DNA from: Membranipora membranacea
Lineage: Eukaryota; Bryozoa; Gymnolaemata; Cheilostomatida; Membraniporidae
Direction: 5' to 3'
Assembly: GCA_914767715.1 (NCBI GenBank)
Contig: OU612065.1
Location: forward strand, 2,232,001 to 2,296,000
DNA length: 64,000 nucleotides
Shown: one piece after another, positions 1-12,544 of the stretch
How positions within the stretch are numbered: the first letter of the stretch is position 1
Layout: every line of letters begins with the position of its first letter
Program-made: the position numbers and the translations under genes
The notes under the pieces: generated by a model
Seen by the model: the letters and a program-made list of their open reading frames with translations, nothing else
Database searches by the model: none
Told to the model about the DNA's origin: nothing

Positions 1-574
1 TCCCATTCCTTGGGCGTGGAAGAGCAACGAATGTGTAATCGAGGTCCTGTGGCACATTGACTCTTCTCAGTGGATGCACTGAGCCCACTGCTCCTTTTAC
101 TACATTTGCTACCGCATAAAAGGCGCAGGGGCCTTGGTGCTGACCTATCCTGCCGACTTCTTCATATAGTTCCTGCCGTCTCGAGGGTGCAAAGGTGGCT
201 AATGCACCCATATAGTGTTTGCAGACAGTTGATGCTGCGATATAAAATTCTGAATGTTCTTTGACCTCGAACAAAGCTAAAAGCTTTAAGCCCGCCCAAA
301 ACATCTGAGTGCCGTAGCATGATACTGACACAGCACGGAAAAAACAATTTCCGTCACCGTAAACTTGTACTGGGTTATAGGCCTGGAGGACATATGGAAT
401 GTGCTGGCTGAGCAGCACCATTGAGACATGGTCAATTCGCTGACTGTTGAGTGTTCCTGTAATTAAAGCAATGATATAGTCAGATATTTGATTGATTTTT
501 ATTTCTGCTGATTTTGGTGTGCAGTTTATTTTACTTTTGCAGGAATTGTAGAAGGATGTACTTTGACCAATGAA
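1..574 (-). CDS. OTU-family cysteine protease, partial (runs off left edge)
   Basis: The minus frame is open from 574 to the window edge, about 190 codons, with its first in-frame ATG at 421. It contains DGNCFFRAVS (Cys codon at 344-346), the nucleophile motif of OTU deubiquitinases, followed by a helix-rich stretch and CAFYAVANVVKGAVGSVHPL, which resembles the later core strands of OTU domains. Known for the family: the Asp and Cys of DGNC belong to the active site, and a His near the domain end completes it; that His would lie beyond the window. An acceptor-like ttaattacag sits just 5' of position 456, so 456 may be an exon start rather than 421 being the true start. OTU domains of this look also occur in repeats and transposon-linked proteins of invertebrates, so host gene versus element gene is open. 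The closing in-frame stop at 575-577 lies inside a small palindromic insertion. Confidence 0.75.
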
Positions 575-596
575 CTAAACCTGGTTTAGTTCATTG
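568..596. repeat. Tiny palindromic insertion, copy 1 (29 bp)
   Basis: The arms CAATGAACTAAACC and GGTTTAGTTCATTG are perfect inverted repeats around one base. The element is flanked on both sides by CTTTGAC (561-567 and 597-603), a perfect 7-bp direct repeat. Five further copies with the same ends and 7-bp duplications lie at 36.5-37.8 kb. Confidence 0.8.
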
Positions 597-799
597 CTTT
601 GACAATTTCAACTTTTTGGTTTGTGGATACATTTTGGCAAGAAATAAAATATTAGTTGAAAGGCCAGAAGGAAAATTAAACTTAACTTACTTTGTTAATT
701 ATAACACTTAGCGCTGACCTTATTTATCAACACAGTACTTTGCGGCAAATCAAATATGTAACAGATTTGAAAACCCTCTATTCTAAGCACTCAAATCAG

Positions 800-900
800 A
801 TGGAGTTGTGGCACTATGATAACGTAGTGCCACAACTCCATTCAATTTGGATTCTGATCGCTTAGACCAGGGAGGGTGGGATAACCCTCCCACCCTCCCT
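800..900. repeat. Two adjacent hairpins
   Basis: Positions 801-816 and 825-840 form a perfect 16-bp inverted repeat (TGGAGTTGTGGCACTA) around an 8-base loop, with weaker pairing continuing outward on both sides. Directly after it, 869-880 and 889-900 (AGGGAGGGTGGG and its complement) form a second perfect 12-bp hairpin that is G-rich on one strand. They look like the core of a degraded foldback element. The rest of 604-1228 holds no gene that I can support. Confidence 0.6.
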
Positions 901-1228
901 GCTTAGACTAGACGCAGTCCCATTCCATAAAAAAGTGTCCCAGCTTCCAACAAGATCCCTACAGTAACATGTAGATACAGTAATAATGTATCAGTCCATA
1001 GCAACTAATGTTAAATAATCAAAAGATTTCTAAGTCAACCCAATGGCATTAGCTTAGGATCCGAATCAGGTGTCACCTTCAGTCACCACTGAATCATTAT
1101 TACAACTAGCAGTGTCAATCAAATATCTGCATTATTTGTTTCAGTCAGCATTGTGGACCTGTATAGTAATTACAAGTGAACTGACCTGGTGAGATGGGTG
1201 GAAGAGTAACCCGGTAAATTTTATACAG

Positions 1229-4114
1229 CAGCTTCTCGGAGTTGATCGCCTTCTGAGAGAATTTCTTCTCACACAATCTAGGTGAGTTGGAAATAATGAG
1301 AATGATCATGACAGATTAAGGAGACTATTATGATAATCAATGTATTGCATACAAGACCATGTCTAAGTGCTTAGAGAGTCACGCTCATTACAACCGTGAG
1401 AGATCTTGCACTATAGATACATAGTTAAAGTGTTTGATATAGGCGCTGGTGGTGTACACCATCAAACACCCTGGAAACCTTTGTGTAGGGGTGTTTGCAA
1501 GTGAACGTTACTAACAATTGAAACTGTCCCCCACAAAGTTTCGTTATCATCCAGCAAGCAGGAGTGAAGATATAAGCTTATCAAGTTTTTTCAGGTCAAC
1601 CAGTGAAGCCAGACTCAGTTTGCACATGCTCATGAGCTTGTTCTTCGCAATTTCCTGTTTGAAATAGATTGTGTTTTATGCAAAGGTGGATGGGTGTTAG
1701 CAATGCAGCCCACACCAGTTAGTAGTGATCATGCATAGCGTTTTGCGCAATGTCAAAGCTGCTGCCTTTCTAATAGTGCAGCAGCTCTGAGCCACATATT
1801 TCAATAGCACTCAGAAGAGCGACCCAAATAATAATAATAATCTCCATGGCCGCAAGCTTTGGTCATGGCATATGTATCAGGCCTGTAGTTCTAGGGCCGA
1901 GAAACACTATAATTGAATAATTCATGTCAGAATCGGCTCCTCTCGGATTACCATTTACCAATTATATTGGCTGTGAGCTTACAGCTGTCGCACCCCTCCT
2001 GGTGATGCTTCCGATTTGCCTCAGACTTTTGCCTCCCCTACCATTTATTCTAAACTATGGCCCTGTGTATGAAATACATTTTTAGGCAATTACATTAATG
2101 AGAGAAAACATGTTTCAAAAGTTTGGAATCCCTGTAAAATAGTTTGTGCGCTACAGGATACAAATCATAGGGTTCAGCTCTTATTGCATATGAGTATGGT
2201 TGATCAAAAATGTGAAATACAAATTCCTACCGGATGGTTTCAATTATAGAGATATTATATATATCATATATAGTAACTCTATGGTTTCGATTTTGACTTT
2301 TACTCGCAAACTCAGGAAAGGATTCTGCATTGGTATATCAGAAAGCATAGGAAAAATTTAATATTTTTGCAGCTTTCATTTCATCTTTGAATCCATTCTT
2401 TGATGTTTTGGGCTAATGATTATGAAAATGAATACTTTCTGATTCCTAATTACTTGTACTTTCTCATAGTAAACGCCTACTTGCTAAACGAGGTGGAGCT
2501 GGTATCTCTGCGCGGAGTGGCATGAAAATCGAGGAGCAAAGTGTGAGTTTGGCGGGTGATATGGCTGTTAGTGAGGTTAGGTGAGTCCACACAGTGTTAC
2601 TTTTTTTGCTTTTCACAAAATATTAAACAATGTGATTTAGCTCCTACAGATAATGGAACAGTGCATTTCAAGTAAACAGTTCTTTATTATTTCAGGACTG
2701 CTGACACTAAATTAGGTCGTGTTTTGGGTCAGGTATTACGGGTCTATTACCTGGCGTGTCCCACTGGTTCTGGTCTTCGTTCACACCTCCCCCCCCCCCC
2801 CTAGAATCTTAGTTATGGCAGCTTACTGAAAGTATAACAAAGTGAGAAGGCAACTCCAAACACTAAACACTCCTGTTTGCGTAGCCTCACTTTCTGGCCT
2901 TTCTGCGACCTCCTACTAGAAAGAATGCCTGACAGGGAAAAGATGTGGTTGTCAAACTTAGCACTAATTTATTTTTCTATCCCCTTGGTCAAGAGGAGCC
3001 CCACAATTTCCAACGTGGATTGGTGCACCTTTTTTAAAACTTTGCTAACCTATCACTTTTCTCTTTTCATGTTAGATATGCGTGGACCTCAAAATGTTTA
3101 GAATGCTCCAGATGCCCCCTTTACAAACCCTAGTTTTAAAACCTTTTCTTTCTACTCCCAAGCCCCTCAACTGTCAGTGTCAGTCGCATAACTCAATATC
3201 TTAACAAGTCCATATTCATACGATGCATGATGATGTGGCTCAGTAATTTATTACCCAGAGGGAAGTTACAAAAAGTTGGGTGCCGGACCGGTACCTAGGA
3301 TTTATGCACACAAACATGAACAGCATTACTAGCAATGTAATGTTTTATTGTAGCCCACTAGCACTGTAATAGTACACACATAATCATCATAGTGCTACAA
3401 CGTAGCGTTGCGCCATAGAGTGAATCAGGCAAGAACCTTTCAATACAATACGTAACGCTAAGTTTTGCATGGTTGTCAGCTCACTCCACTACCTAGAAAT
3501 AACTAGTTTAGTTCAAAGTAATGGTATTCACCATACTGGGCAGAATTTAACCGCATAAATAACACATTTATACTCACCTTTCTAATGCTTTCACTGAGTA
3601 GTCATCAGAAGCACCACACACACATATCTGGCAGTAAAAGTACAGGGTTTTAAGTTCCTTGAACTCACTCTCCTGTACATTCAGACAAGCTCTATGCGTC
3701 CACCTTTTGCAGATACCACACGCGACACTGGCGTACGCAACACCTTTAATGAATTTACCTTGACAGCTAACACATACAACCTCCATTTTAATATTCAATA
3801 ACCATGTGCTTTCTGCTAACCGGATAACCTCAGAGATGGTTTTGTCAGTTCATGTTATAAAAATGGTCTGCATGATGATTAATAAAAAAAATTTATTTAT
3901 TCATTTATTTATTTATATATTTGTTTATTTCTTGAGGTTTTCTAAAAATTTATAATTAAAGCAAATTAAAAATAACTTGTTGACCTCATATATATTAGTT
4001 GGTCAATAATTTGGAGATTAAATTGTATGTTTGACAAATGTTTTATTTTTTGTATTTGCAGTTGCCTGCCCTTGGCTGCTCAGTTGGTGGGAATGATCGT
4101 GACAGATTGTGTCT
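1229..4114 (+). CDS. Three chained exons of an unrecognised gene (5' part)
   Basis: Exons 1229-1281, 2470-2580 and 4062-4114 each have a good acceptor (tatacag, ctttctcatag, tatttgcag) and donor (gtgagt, gtgagt, gtaagt). The phases fit: 2 to 2, 2 to 2, ending in 1. The joined frame reads QLLGVDRLLREFLLTQS, then SKRLLAKRGGAGISARSGMK and further, then SCLPLAAQLVGMIVTDCV, a hydrophobic piece that could be membrane-inserted. I do not recognise the family. The exit phase (1) matches an alternative acceptor at 8439/8440 of the exon set at 8.4-12.2 kb, so the two sets may be one gene with a 4.3-kb intron that holds a minus-strand gene. No start codon was assigned. Confidence 0.5.
3578..3786 (-). CDS. 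PHD-type zinc-finger exon
   Basis: The frame begins with ATG at 3786 and ends at a strong donor (gtgagt) after base 3578, giving 69 residues plus a split codon. Spacing of the ligands is CVSC, then CGIC, then the WTHRAC core, then YCQIC: a Cys4-His-Cys3 PHD-like finger. Known of the family: PHD fingers read histone tails; similar fingers are also carried by invertebrate retroelement proteins. No downstream exon was identified with confidence, so host gene or element remnant cannot be told apart. It lies within the 2581-4061 intron of the plus-strand exon set. Confidence 0.5.
3883..4010. repeat. Dispersed TTTA-rich repeat, copy 1
   Basis: A TTTATTTATT run followed by GAGGTTTTCT, then an A-rich stretch and AACTTGTTGACCTC. 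The same order (TTTATTTATT, GAGGTTTTCT, AACTTGTTGACCTC) recurs at about 61755-61845, inside another repeat, so this is a dispersed element. The short GAGGT...ACCTC ends could be terminal inverted repeats. Confidence 0.5.
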
Positions 4115-4811
4115 GTAAGTAAATGCCAGTTTGCATATTAAAGACACACTTCATAGTTACCTAACAGGGTCAGGATCAGATATGAAACGGAAATCAGTAC
4201 TTTTTGGTATAGCTTATCATTCTGTATGTGTTCATGTACAACTTCCATTGGTTGAAAATTCACAATCTGATTAAATGTATGTTGGAGTAATGTTATGTGA
4301 AATTTTATGAAATTTGTGTCGGCAGTTTAAAAAAATATACTTCACTAAAATTTGTGCCATTTTTTCGGACCAATTGATATATAATAATTATCTTTTGCAA
4401 CTGGAAGATTATTTTGGTGACTTTGACAGGCCACAGTCAAATTACCTAACATTAATATTATTAATTCAAATGGTTACAAATGTATAGTATTATCTCACCA
4501 CTTCTTTTTCAGAAACTTCTTTATTTCTCTTTCGACACTTTGTCAGCACCTTTTTGTCGGCACTCCTCAAAAAAATTTTAGTGATAAAATTTTATATACA
4601 TTTAATTCAGTGTATATGTGCATGAACAGAAGTAAATTACAGACAATAAACGCTAGCAATACATAACAGGATTTATGGTAGTGGTACTGAATATGTATGA
4701 CGAGAAGTGGGTATATGGAGGAGTTTTAGTTTTTTTGACAATATCGTTACTCTGTCATTGACGTACTGTTGTGTTTGATTCATGTATTATATGGTTGTCA
4801 AAACTTCATAC

Positions 4812-7800
4812 CTGAGAGACTGTCTGTAAACGTGGGAGTTGCGCTGGTGCTAGAGGTCGGTAATCGGTGGTCTAGCATAGACAAGGCCTTTATTTGTATT
4901 ATGCAATACTTATGACTCATAATGCAATGCATTCAAAATTGTCTTTTTGTAAACAATAGAAGGCTTTATTTCATATCACGCAAAACAATAGGGAAGGCTT
5001 TCCCATGCTATAGCTTTTCCATGATTGTATATCTTAAACACTTCACTAGTCATCGAGCATCCCAACTGAGCACATCATAACCAAGGGCACTACGTCTAAT
5101 TGTAAGTGCATTTTCAATATTCTACATATTGTATTGTATTAAGGCAAGCAAATACTCTTGTATCATTATCATGGCTTGTACAACATGTATGTGCATTATC
5201 ACATTTATCATTGCTGCTGATTATTACCAAACATTATGTCAATTAATTTCTGTGTTCACTATCTCTATTATATTGGATTGCTCTTTATATTTTGATACTA
5301 TATTTTGTCGACATAATTTACATTGCTACTACTATGGTGTATTCATCGATAGACAGTTTACTGAGCTCTGATTTAGGCCCCAATTTGGAGTTGTCCTCTC
5401 TCCAGTTTGGTACTTTTAACCCACGCCGCATAGGAAAAATGTGCTGAAAAGAAGGTTATCTTGAAAAACGCTTATAATAGGATAAAAATTATTTTTGATT
5501 CGGAATCTGCAACATTGAAAACTCACAAGGACATAGTTTGGGAATGAATTTTAGTATTCGGATAGTCAATTATAGCATTTTCTGCCTGTTTTGCGGACAA
5601 TTTGGCAGAACTTTTCATCATTTTCGTCACTAAAATTGAGATTTATCAACATTCAAGCCTCCAATGATTTGGAAACCCTGTCTCACAGGGTTTTAAGTGG
5701 TGCAGACTCTGAATCGAAAATCATTATTATCCTAACATAAGCGGTTTTCAAGATAACCCTCTTTCAGCAGGTTTTCCCTATGCGGCGTGGGTTAAAAGTA
5801 CCAAACTGGAGAGAGGACAACTCAAAATTGAGGAATAAATAAGAGCTCAGAAAACTGTCTATTCTTCCATTTTTCTCTCTTGCATGCTAAATCCTCATAT
5901 CATTTTCACAGGATTACCAGACAACAGTTACAGTCACAATAAAGTCACAATTGTACTGCTAATTATTCTACTGCGTGAGTCACGGGATATTCAATTGGCG
6001 ATCCCAATACACTGTCTTAAAATGTTTTTGCATTTATTGGTCTGTATTTTCAGGAATTTATATGCTGTTGGTATAATAATAAAAATATGAATTTTTTTTA
6101 ACTGATCAGTGCAGGGAAGCAAATAAGATCATGTTTTACAAAGGTTTAAAAACAATGACTAAGAGACAAGTTAGCGAACAATGATGAAAGGATAAAAACG
6201 GACGCTACATGTCTATACACAAAAATGAAAAGATTATGTCAGTTGCTCAGGATTTATAAGTAAAAAATGTGAAGATAAAAATATTAATGAAAAAGACTTA
6301 TACCTAGGAGCGATGTTCGACTCGTTGGTCTGGCTTGCTTTAGTGATATCTGCCTGTCGTGATAACAGGCAGGTATGGATGTAGCGGATGGCATACATTG
6401 CAGCTTCTCGACATATCTGAGGCATGTGATGTCAAGGTTGACACAGAGCTCATTTAGGTTCAAGTGCGCTAACAGTTCATCATAATTGTCAAGAGCAGGA
6501 TGAATGAGTCTTCAGCAAAGCTTTTGGTGGCGCTCAAGTAGAACACGAGATTTGTAAAAAAGTAACAAACACTCTGTCCCTACACCAGGTATTGTTTGAC
6601 TGGAATATCGATTCCAGGGACTATAGATATAGATAGATATATATAGATAGATATAGATAGATATAGATATAGATAGATATAGATAGATATCTATAGTCTC
6701 TGGTGTTCCTTTAATGTTTCTAATAGCGTCTCACAACCAGAAAAGTTACTTTGGATCCAGTTCGGTGTATCGCTGCAGAATAGTTCCAGGATACTGAGAG
6801 TGATAGAATTAGACCAGAATAAATCCAACATGATAACGTGTTAAATCTGTCGGCAATATGTAGGCCATAAGAAACAAGAATAGATGTATTAGGTTTGACC
6901 ATACACTAAATTTACTTACTACTGTATATTAAATCTATGTGTTCAACCATCAAGTCCCTCCTTTATACCCTTAGGGATCACCTTATGGCTGTTTATGACA
7001 CAGCAGTTGTTTTCTCATATCAAGTGGCTAATTTACATTTGATTCATGAATTATATGCATTGCTTTGATTTCATTTTGGAGAAAATCGGGTTCTATGGGC
7101 TTATACCATAAAAAATAATTGGGTGTAGTTCTCCTTTAATATTCAAGCTCATATATTAAGAGCTTTATTCATGTGACAAATGTGGTAAATTGATCACTCA
7201 CATCTTGACGAATCTTGGTTCCTGTAACTGCGTTGGGCTGCTGGATTTGTCCTGCCAATCGCTGGGTGTGCATGCTAATTGGGCTGGCATTGTATGGCTT
7301 TGGTGCGTTTGGGGCTTTGTAGCTATTGTGCCCAATTAGATGCACTGTGTATGTGACACTGTGGATATAATACCTTAGTTGCCCTCTGGAGCTCTGCGAT
7401 GATTCATGTTGTAAATGTAATTTTAAATGCTCCGCGTTCATAAAATTTTTTATTAATTTCTGGGCAAAGGTAAATTTGAATAAGATTAGGGAACTTCAAT
7501 GGTAAGCTTTATTACTTTATTTTCTTGATTAACTTCCAATTGAGTAATTAATTGATTGAGATCAGTTTGAGTAAATATTAGATTAAAGTAGTTAAATGGA
7601 TTACGACGGCTAATATTGAGGCACTTTTTTAACATCTTTACCTGCACCTGATTATTCACCTCTTTTATTACAGTTTCACGGCGGTTCAGTAACACCAATA
7701 AATCATTGCCAGTGACACAAAGTTCACTAAATTGAAACAAACACCTCAGGCTCAGAACAGTTCCTGTCACCTAAAAAAGTCTCTCCAAGATTTTTATATC

Positions 7801-8100
7801 ATTAATTTTTTTTAGCTTATTAGGCTAGTCATTTCATGACATATACCATGAATATTGTTCAAATGCGATGAATTGAACTCTAAAATTTTATGGAAAAATC
7901 TTCTGAAAACTAGCCTTACATTGTACCAAGGAAAAATATCTTAACAAGGAGGGTAGATTGTACATTTCAGGGGTCTTCTCAGAATTAAGGGTTAACAGGG
8001 ACAACTCTGTTTTCACTGGTGGGAGGGTAAATTGCAAAGGTTGAGTACGAGGGCGCCTCTGCCTCTTTCGCATAATGTGAGAAAAAGTGTCCCGAAACAT
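4812..8100 (-). CDS. Unrecognised multi-exon gene, partial
   Basis: Exons in transcript order are 8100-7927, 7770-7516, 7459-7202, 6416-6304 and, less surely, 4849-4812. All have GT donors and AG acceptors, and phases run 0,0,0,2,1. The intron 7515-7460 is only 56 bp. The product starts MFRDTFSHIMRKRQRRPRTQ (the ATG at 8100 also follows an acceptor-like ag, so the true start may be further up). It continues with a leucine-rich helical region (CVTGNDLLVLLNRRETVIKE), a Pro/Gln-rich stretch (YKAPNAPKPYNASPI) and ICREAAMYAIRYIHTCLLSR. That last piece resembles the ICREAA helix of AAA ATPases, but no Walker motifs are seen, so I assign no family. The 3' end was not found. The gene lies opposite to, and inside, the putative intron 4115-8439 of the plus-strand exons. 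Confidence 0.5.
5352..5859. mobile_element. Foldback MITE with long inverted repeats, TA target
   Basis: The outer arms start GACAGTTT[A/T]CTGAGCTC and run, imperfectly, for over 100 bp: the left arm segment GAGTTGTCCTCTCTCCAGTT near 5390 and its complement near 5810 match, as do the segments near 5450-5500 and 5700-5760. The element is flanked by TA (5350-5351 and 5860-5861), as expected of a Tc1/mariner-type target duplication. It has no coding capacity: a 508-bp non-autonomous element in the intron of the plus-strand exon set. Confidence 0.75.
6614..6703. repeat. GATA microsatellite bounded by inverted arms
   Basis: An irregular run of GATA/TAGA units fills about 6625-6690. It is framed by CCAGGGACTATAGATAT (6614-6630) and its complement (6687-6703) with one mismatch, so the microsatellite has grown inside, or was captured by, a small foldback. 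Confidence 0.65.
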
Positions 8101-8423
8101 CTGATTACAGTTTAAAATCACTAATCAGGTGCAGATACCTAGTTAAATGACAAAAAAAAAAGATTTGTATCAGCCTCTTTTACGAACCATTAAATACTTT
8201 TCTCTATTTTGGTCAAGACTTTGGATTACCATTTGTAAAATAATGTTGTCACATTTAAAAAATATACTGTGTGTTATTTTTTTATCATTACGTTGCTTTC
8301 ATTGCAATAAACAAACATGGCATTCCTTCACAGCAATTTCATACCCCATACTACAAACACCCTAAGTTTGCCTGCGTCAATCCTAATGATATTAATCTAA
8401 GCAGCCAGCTCTCCCAATAACAG

Positions 8424-11400
8424 GATCGTTTTCTGTCAGCACATTTACAATATGACCCAGGAGAACAGCCTATACTGGGTAAACGTGTGGGTAAGAATGA
8501 GGTAAGTTTTTCTCATCAAATACTCCATTTTCTAAGTTGTCTGTTCAACAACAATGAGTAGAAAACTCTGACTTTGGACGGTAAAACATTTATTTATGGA
8601 CTATACTAGTCATGGGAGGGTGGGATAGTCTTTGGTCTAATCTAGTATATTATTATGAGTGCGGCTATAAGAAAATGAAACAATAGCACTAATATGTGGT
8701 GGATTTGACTATTCACCTTGTCTAGAGCAGTAACCAGCGTAGAGTTTGTGTTATCAACAATTCCATAGCAATGACCATCATATTTTTAATTTTCTGGCAG
8801 GTTGTAACCAGCCAGACTCTTTGTCAAGGTAATTCAATTTAAAAAATAATGAGTTGATATGACATCATTTTTTCATCTAACCCTATTGATGGCTTTCTCA
8901 AGAAATTATGACTAGAATCTGCAGGATCCCGCGATCAACAAAGATCTAAACAATGTGACAGTACTAATTTAAATTGAATTACTAAAAATGTTATGATGTT
9001 AGACCTGCAATAAAAAACTGATGTTTGTCTTTATACAATGAGAAGTACCACTGATAGGATATTTCTGTGTTCTAGAATTGTACTAAAATAATATCAATTA
9101 TTTTATACAACTAATATAAAATCTACTCGAACTTACTGCTCACCAGCTTGGTGAACACTTTTGACTGACCAAATGTTTTAAGGCTAGAAGTATTCAGTAG
9201 TGACGCCAAGATCAAATCTACAAACAAAACATGAAGAGTGCCTATCATCACACATAATTTAGTAACACTTTCATTCTATATTATAAGTATATGCAAAACA
9301 TATTTTTTCTTTTGGAGATTCATGAAATGGAAAATATCTACATCATAATCATAAAATTCCTGTCTCGATTGGATTTGTACAATATGACAGCATCAAAAGC
9401 CCCATTTGCTTTGGAGGCAACAGAGATTGTTGGGTAAAACATGTTTGCTACAAAATTTAGTATGGCATGAGGTAATCAGATGGGCGGAGCACCTGCTATT
9501 TGATATGCAATGTTAGACCCCGCCTGGGAACTTACAATGCAACCTCGCCCTAAAGGCACAATGAGAAGAAAATTACATAACTCTTGTTATAGCCAATGAC
9601 AATATAAAAAATAGACAATGTTCATAAATATTTGTGAAGTGGCGGCGTGTGGTTTTTCCGCCACATAAACAAAATCATTACATCTCCCAATCAAGTGGTT
9701 TTGTTGAGTTGTCATATGGATACTATCCCACTCGCAGTAGGGTTTTATTTTGTTTAGGCTTCAGTTTATTACAGCTCCCCACCTGTTAACTTTTTCAGCA
9801 GCAGCGGTTCTGTGAAACAAGAAAGTATCAATAAATTCAAATAATTTACAGTTGATAACAAAATACAAAAGAAAGATTTTGGGCAGAATTAGTTTAACCA
9901 TTAATTTTAGCGCTCAAACTGTGTCGGGATAGTTGGTAATAGCATGACATTATCAGTCCCTTTTCCAGTGGTTGATAATGTTATGCTACTAACAGCTATC
10001 CTAGCACAGTTTGATAGAAACAAGATACAGCTGAGTATTCTGTGTTCTTGTACATGGTAGATTGGTGGCTTGTGCAATGATAAATGTGGATAATCCATCA
10101 AAACAGTAATTATGCGTCAAAATGGATATCCTAGGCCCTTCACTAGAATGTGGTAAAGTGACTAAAACACATTATTTCTATCCAACTTTTCTCATATTTT
10201 ACCCTTGCTGTGTATTGACATTTAATGAGTTCAGCACACATATACAGATCTTGTCACTGCCAAGGACTGAGATCAGCAGGCACATATGAAAATTTAATAT
10301 GACGCGCGAGTGTGACTCAGCATCAATTAAAACAATGTCAGCACTAAATCCAAAGGTTTGTCTGCACATGGTCAAAGAGACAACAATCACAATAAAGTGT
10401 GATTTTAGTTCCCCTGGAATCGGGGGGGGGGGGGGGGAGAGCTATGTATGTATGCGTTGTATTCTCTGAGAATTTAAGTGTTTGCTTAGGATGCTCTGAT
10501 AAAACTTATAAAATATAACTGATGGTATTATTATTCCCTGACATGTTCGTATGAGATGTGTATGTCTTCTCAATGATATGCATGTTTTGAACGGTTTTCA
10601 ATAATAAGGTTCTTATCATCATACATAAATGGGAAATAAAAGCGTGTAAAAATTACATTAATTATTATAATTATTAATTTATATGAAAACGTTATTGAGA
10701 TTCCTGATACATTCCCCTCTTAAGCACTTGGCACGAATCAATTCTGTTGCAATAGAGTTTATTTACATGCTGACATAAATTACCTAATGAGTGATGAACC
10801 CCTTAAATTTTCCGAATGTAAGTTATGCATTTTAAATTATAATTCTAATGCTATGTCCCTGTTACACTGGAAAGATAGAGGAAATGTTGCAAGAGAGAAA
10901 TATTTCACTACAGAATTCTGTGTTTTCTAACCCATTAGGGTTGACTGTCATATGTCCGTACATGACCACTTGGAGGTAGGTTAGATCCTTTGGAATTTGG
11001 AAACTAAATAATCAGGCAAGTTGTAGTTTATTGAGTAGCAAGCAGTTAGAGGAATCTGTATCTGTCAGTGTGTCAAATGTTTTATTGAACCATAGAATAC
11101 TTCACAACCGAATAAATTGAATGGTTTTTTTTGCAGGCATATATAACATGAATACTGTTAACGCGATATATATCACCTGACCTGTTTCTCAAAAACTACT
11201 TGGGGCCATTCCTAAAATCCCTCATTGACAAGTATTCTATCTATTTAATCATTTTCTGCCCAGAATGTCTGCACCATCGTGGTATTGCGGGCCAGTACCA
11301 AAATAAAGTGAGCTGAAGCTGCGATATGGTTTTCCACAGACGCTAGATGGTACAAAAAGATATGTTAACAAATGTACCTAGTGACCTCCACTACAAGAGT

Positions 11401-12247
11401 GACGCAGAAGTGATCCATCAAGGAAGGAACACTAACATTGGAGTATACTATTCGTAAGTCATAAATCACACGCTCAAAAATGCAAATTGTCAAGAACACA
11501 TTTAATGACTATCCCCTTTTTTTGTCCGAGGTTGATAAAGTCTTAGAGTAAATAAAACATACTACCAAACCTAACTGGTTGAGTTCATTGGAACTACTGT
11601 TTTAACTGGTTCATTGAAGGAACTGATAAAGCATTATAAGAAAACCTCCATAAAGAAATAAAAATGGTTTTTTTCCTTAGTTTAGTTCGAGGGAGTTGAC
11701 TTTTCTTGGAGTTACTGGCCCATGATGGCTCCAAAGAGAGCAGATAGAATGGCCCCAATAGTCCGATACTTATTTGGGCAAAACATGACATGGGCATTAA
11801 GTACATGTTGGAGCAGCGGACTAAAGACCCAAAAATCAGCGGAACATAGAGCCGAACGGAACATAGACCTGCACCCGTGTGGTTGTAGTAGTGAGCGAAG
11901 AGTTACTCCTCAAGGTATAAAGTGAAACTACAATTTCAACAACGTCCAATCATATGTAAGCTCACAGTTTTAGACCAATCATTATTGAATTCACAAATGT
12001 TAGCTGAAAAATCACGTGTACAGGTAAAAAAGTAAGATTTTTATATTCAGGACTCAATATTGTGTGTTGTAGCTGGTCTTGAGTGCCAAAATCAAATTGC
12101 CTTCTTGCATAAAAAGTACACAATAACAAGTGCTTTTAACTCAGGTGACAAACTATTTATTTATTATGGACTTATTTTTGTAGCAATAGTGATGAAAGCA
12201 AAGAGTTAGAGGTGAAAGTGAGTGGCCGTAACTCCATGGTCATGTGA
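8424..12247 (+). CDS. Five chained exons of an unrecognised gene (3' part)
   Basis: Exons 8424-8501, 8801-8828, 10939-10975, 11382-11453 and 12184-12247 have GT-AG borders (donors gtaagt, gtaatt, gtaggt, gtaagt) and fully compatible phases 0,0,1,2,2. They end at TGA 12245-12247. The frame reads DRFLSAHLQYDPGEQPILGK, VVTSQTLCQ, LTVICPYMTTW, then DLHYKSDAEVIHQGRNTNIG and NSDESKELEVKVSGRNSMVM. The agreement of five phases is the main evidence, since single exons are short. An alternative acceptor at 8439 (phase 1) would join it to the exons at 1229-4114. A donor-like gtgagt inside the last exon (12218) leaves room for a further exon. I do not recognise the protein. Confidence 0.5.
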
Positions 12248-12319
12248 TAGCATGCAGTTTCAATGGTTTTCACCTGATGTTGATTGATTGTCAACCCTCC
12301 TGCTTCTCATGTTGTTCTG

Positions 12320-12372
12320 CATAGGACTGCCGCAGTTCCAAGCCCAAAATCAGTAACTGCGGCAGTCCTATG
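12320..12372. repeat. Perfect 18-bp hairpin
   Basis: CATAGGACTGCCGCAGTT at 12320-12337 is exactly complementary to 12355-12372, with a 17-base spacer. It lies between the end of the upstream exon set and a tRNA-like SINE head, and is likely a small foldback insertion. Confidence 0.6.
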
Positions 12373-12544
12373 TTGTTCCGAGGCTTGTCAAGCAAACAAT
12401 TATCATCATGATGGTGACTCACCAGTTGACAGTTGTTGCATCCCCAGTGGCCATTGCTTGCACACATGGTATGTTCCACTGCAGAGATGAGTGAGAGAGT
12501 AACTCTTGACTGTAGTTTCTGAAAGATTTGTACTAACTGCTGTG

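Noticed and set aside
2785-2800. Poly-C run, and poly-G run near 10423
   Set aside because: Simple homopolymers with no associated structure or gene border.
6304-6416. AAA ATPase gene on the strength of ICREAAMYAIR
   Set aside because: No Walker A or B motif occurs in any neighbouring minus exon, and the upstream exons do not look like an AAA core.
11580-11640. Possible seventh tiny palindromic element
   Set aside because: TTCATTG occurs twice as a direct repeat rather than inverted, and no 7-bp flanking duplication is present.
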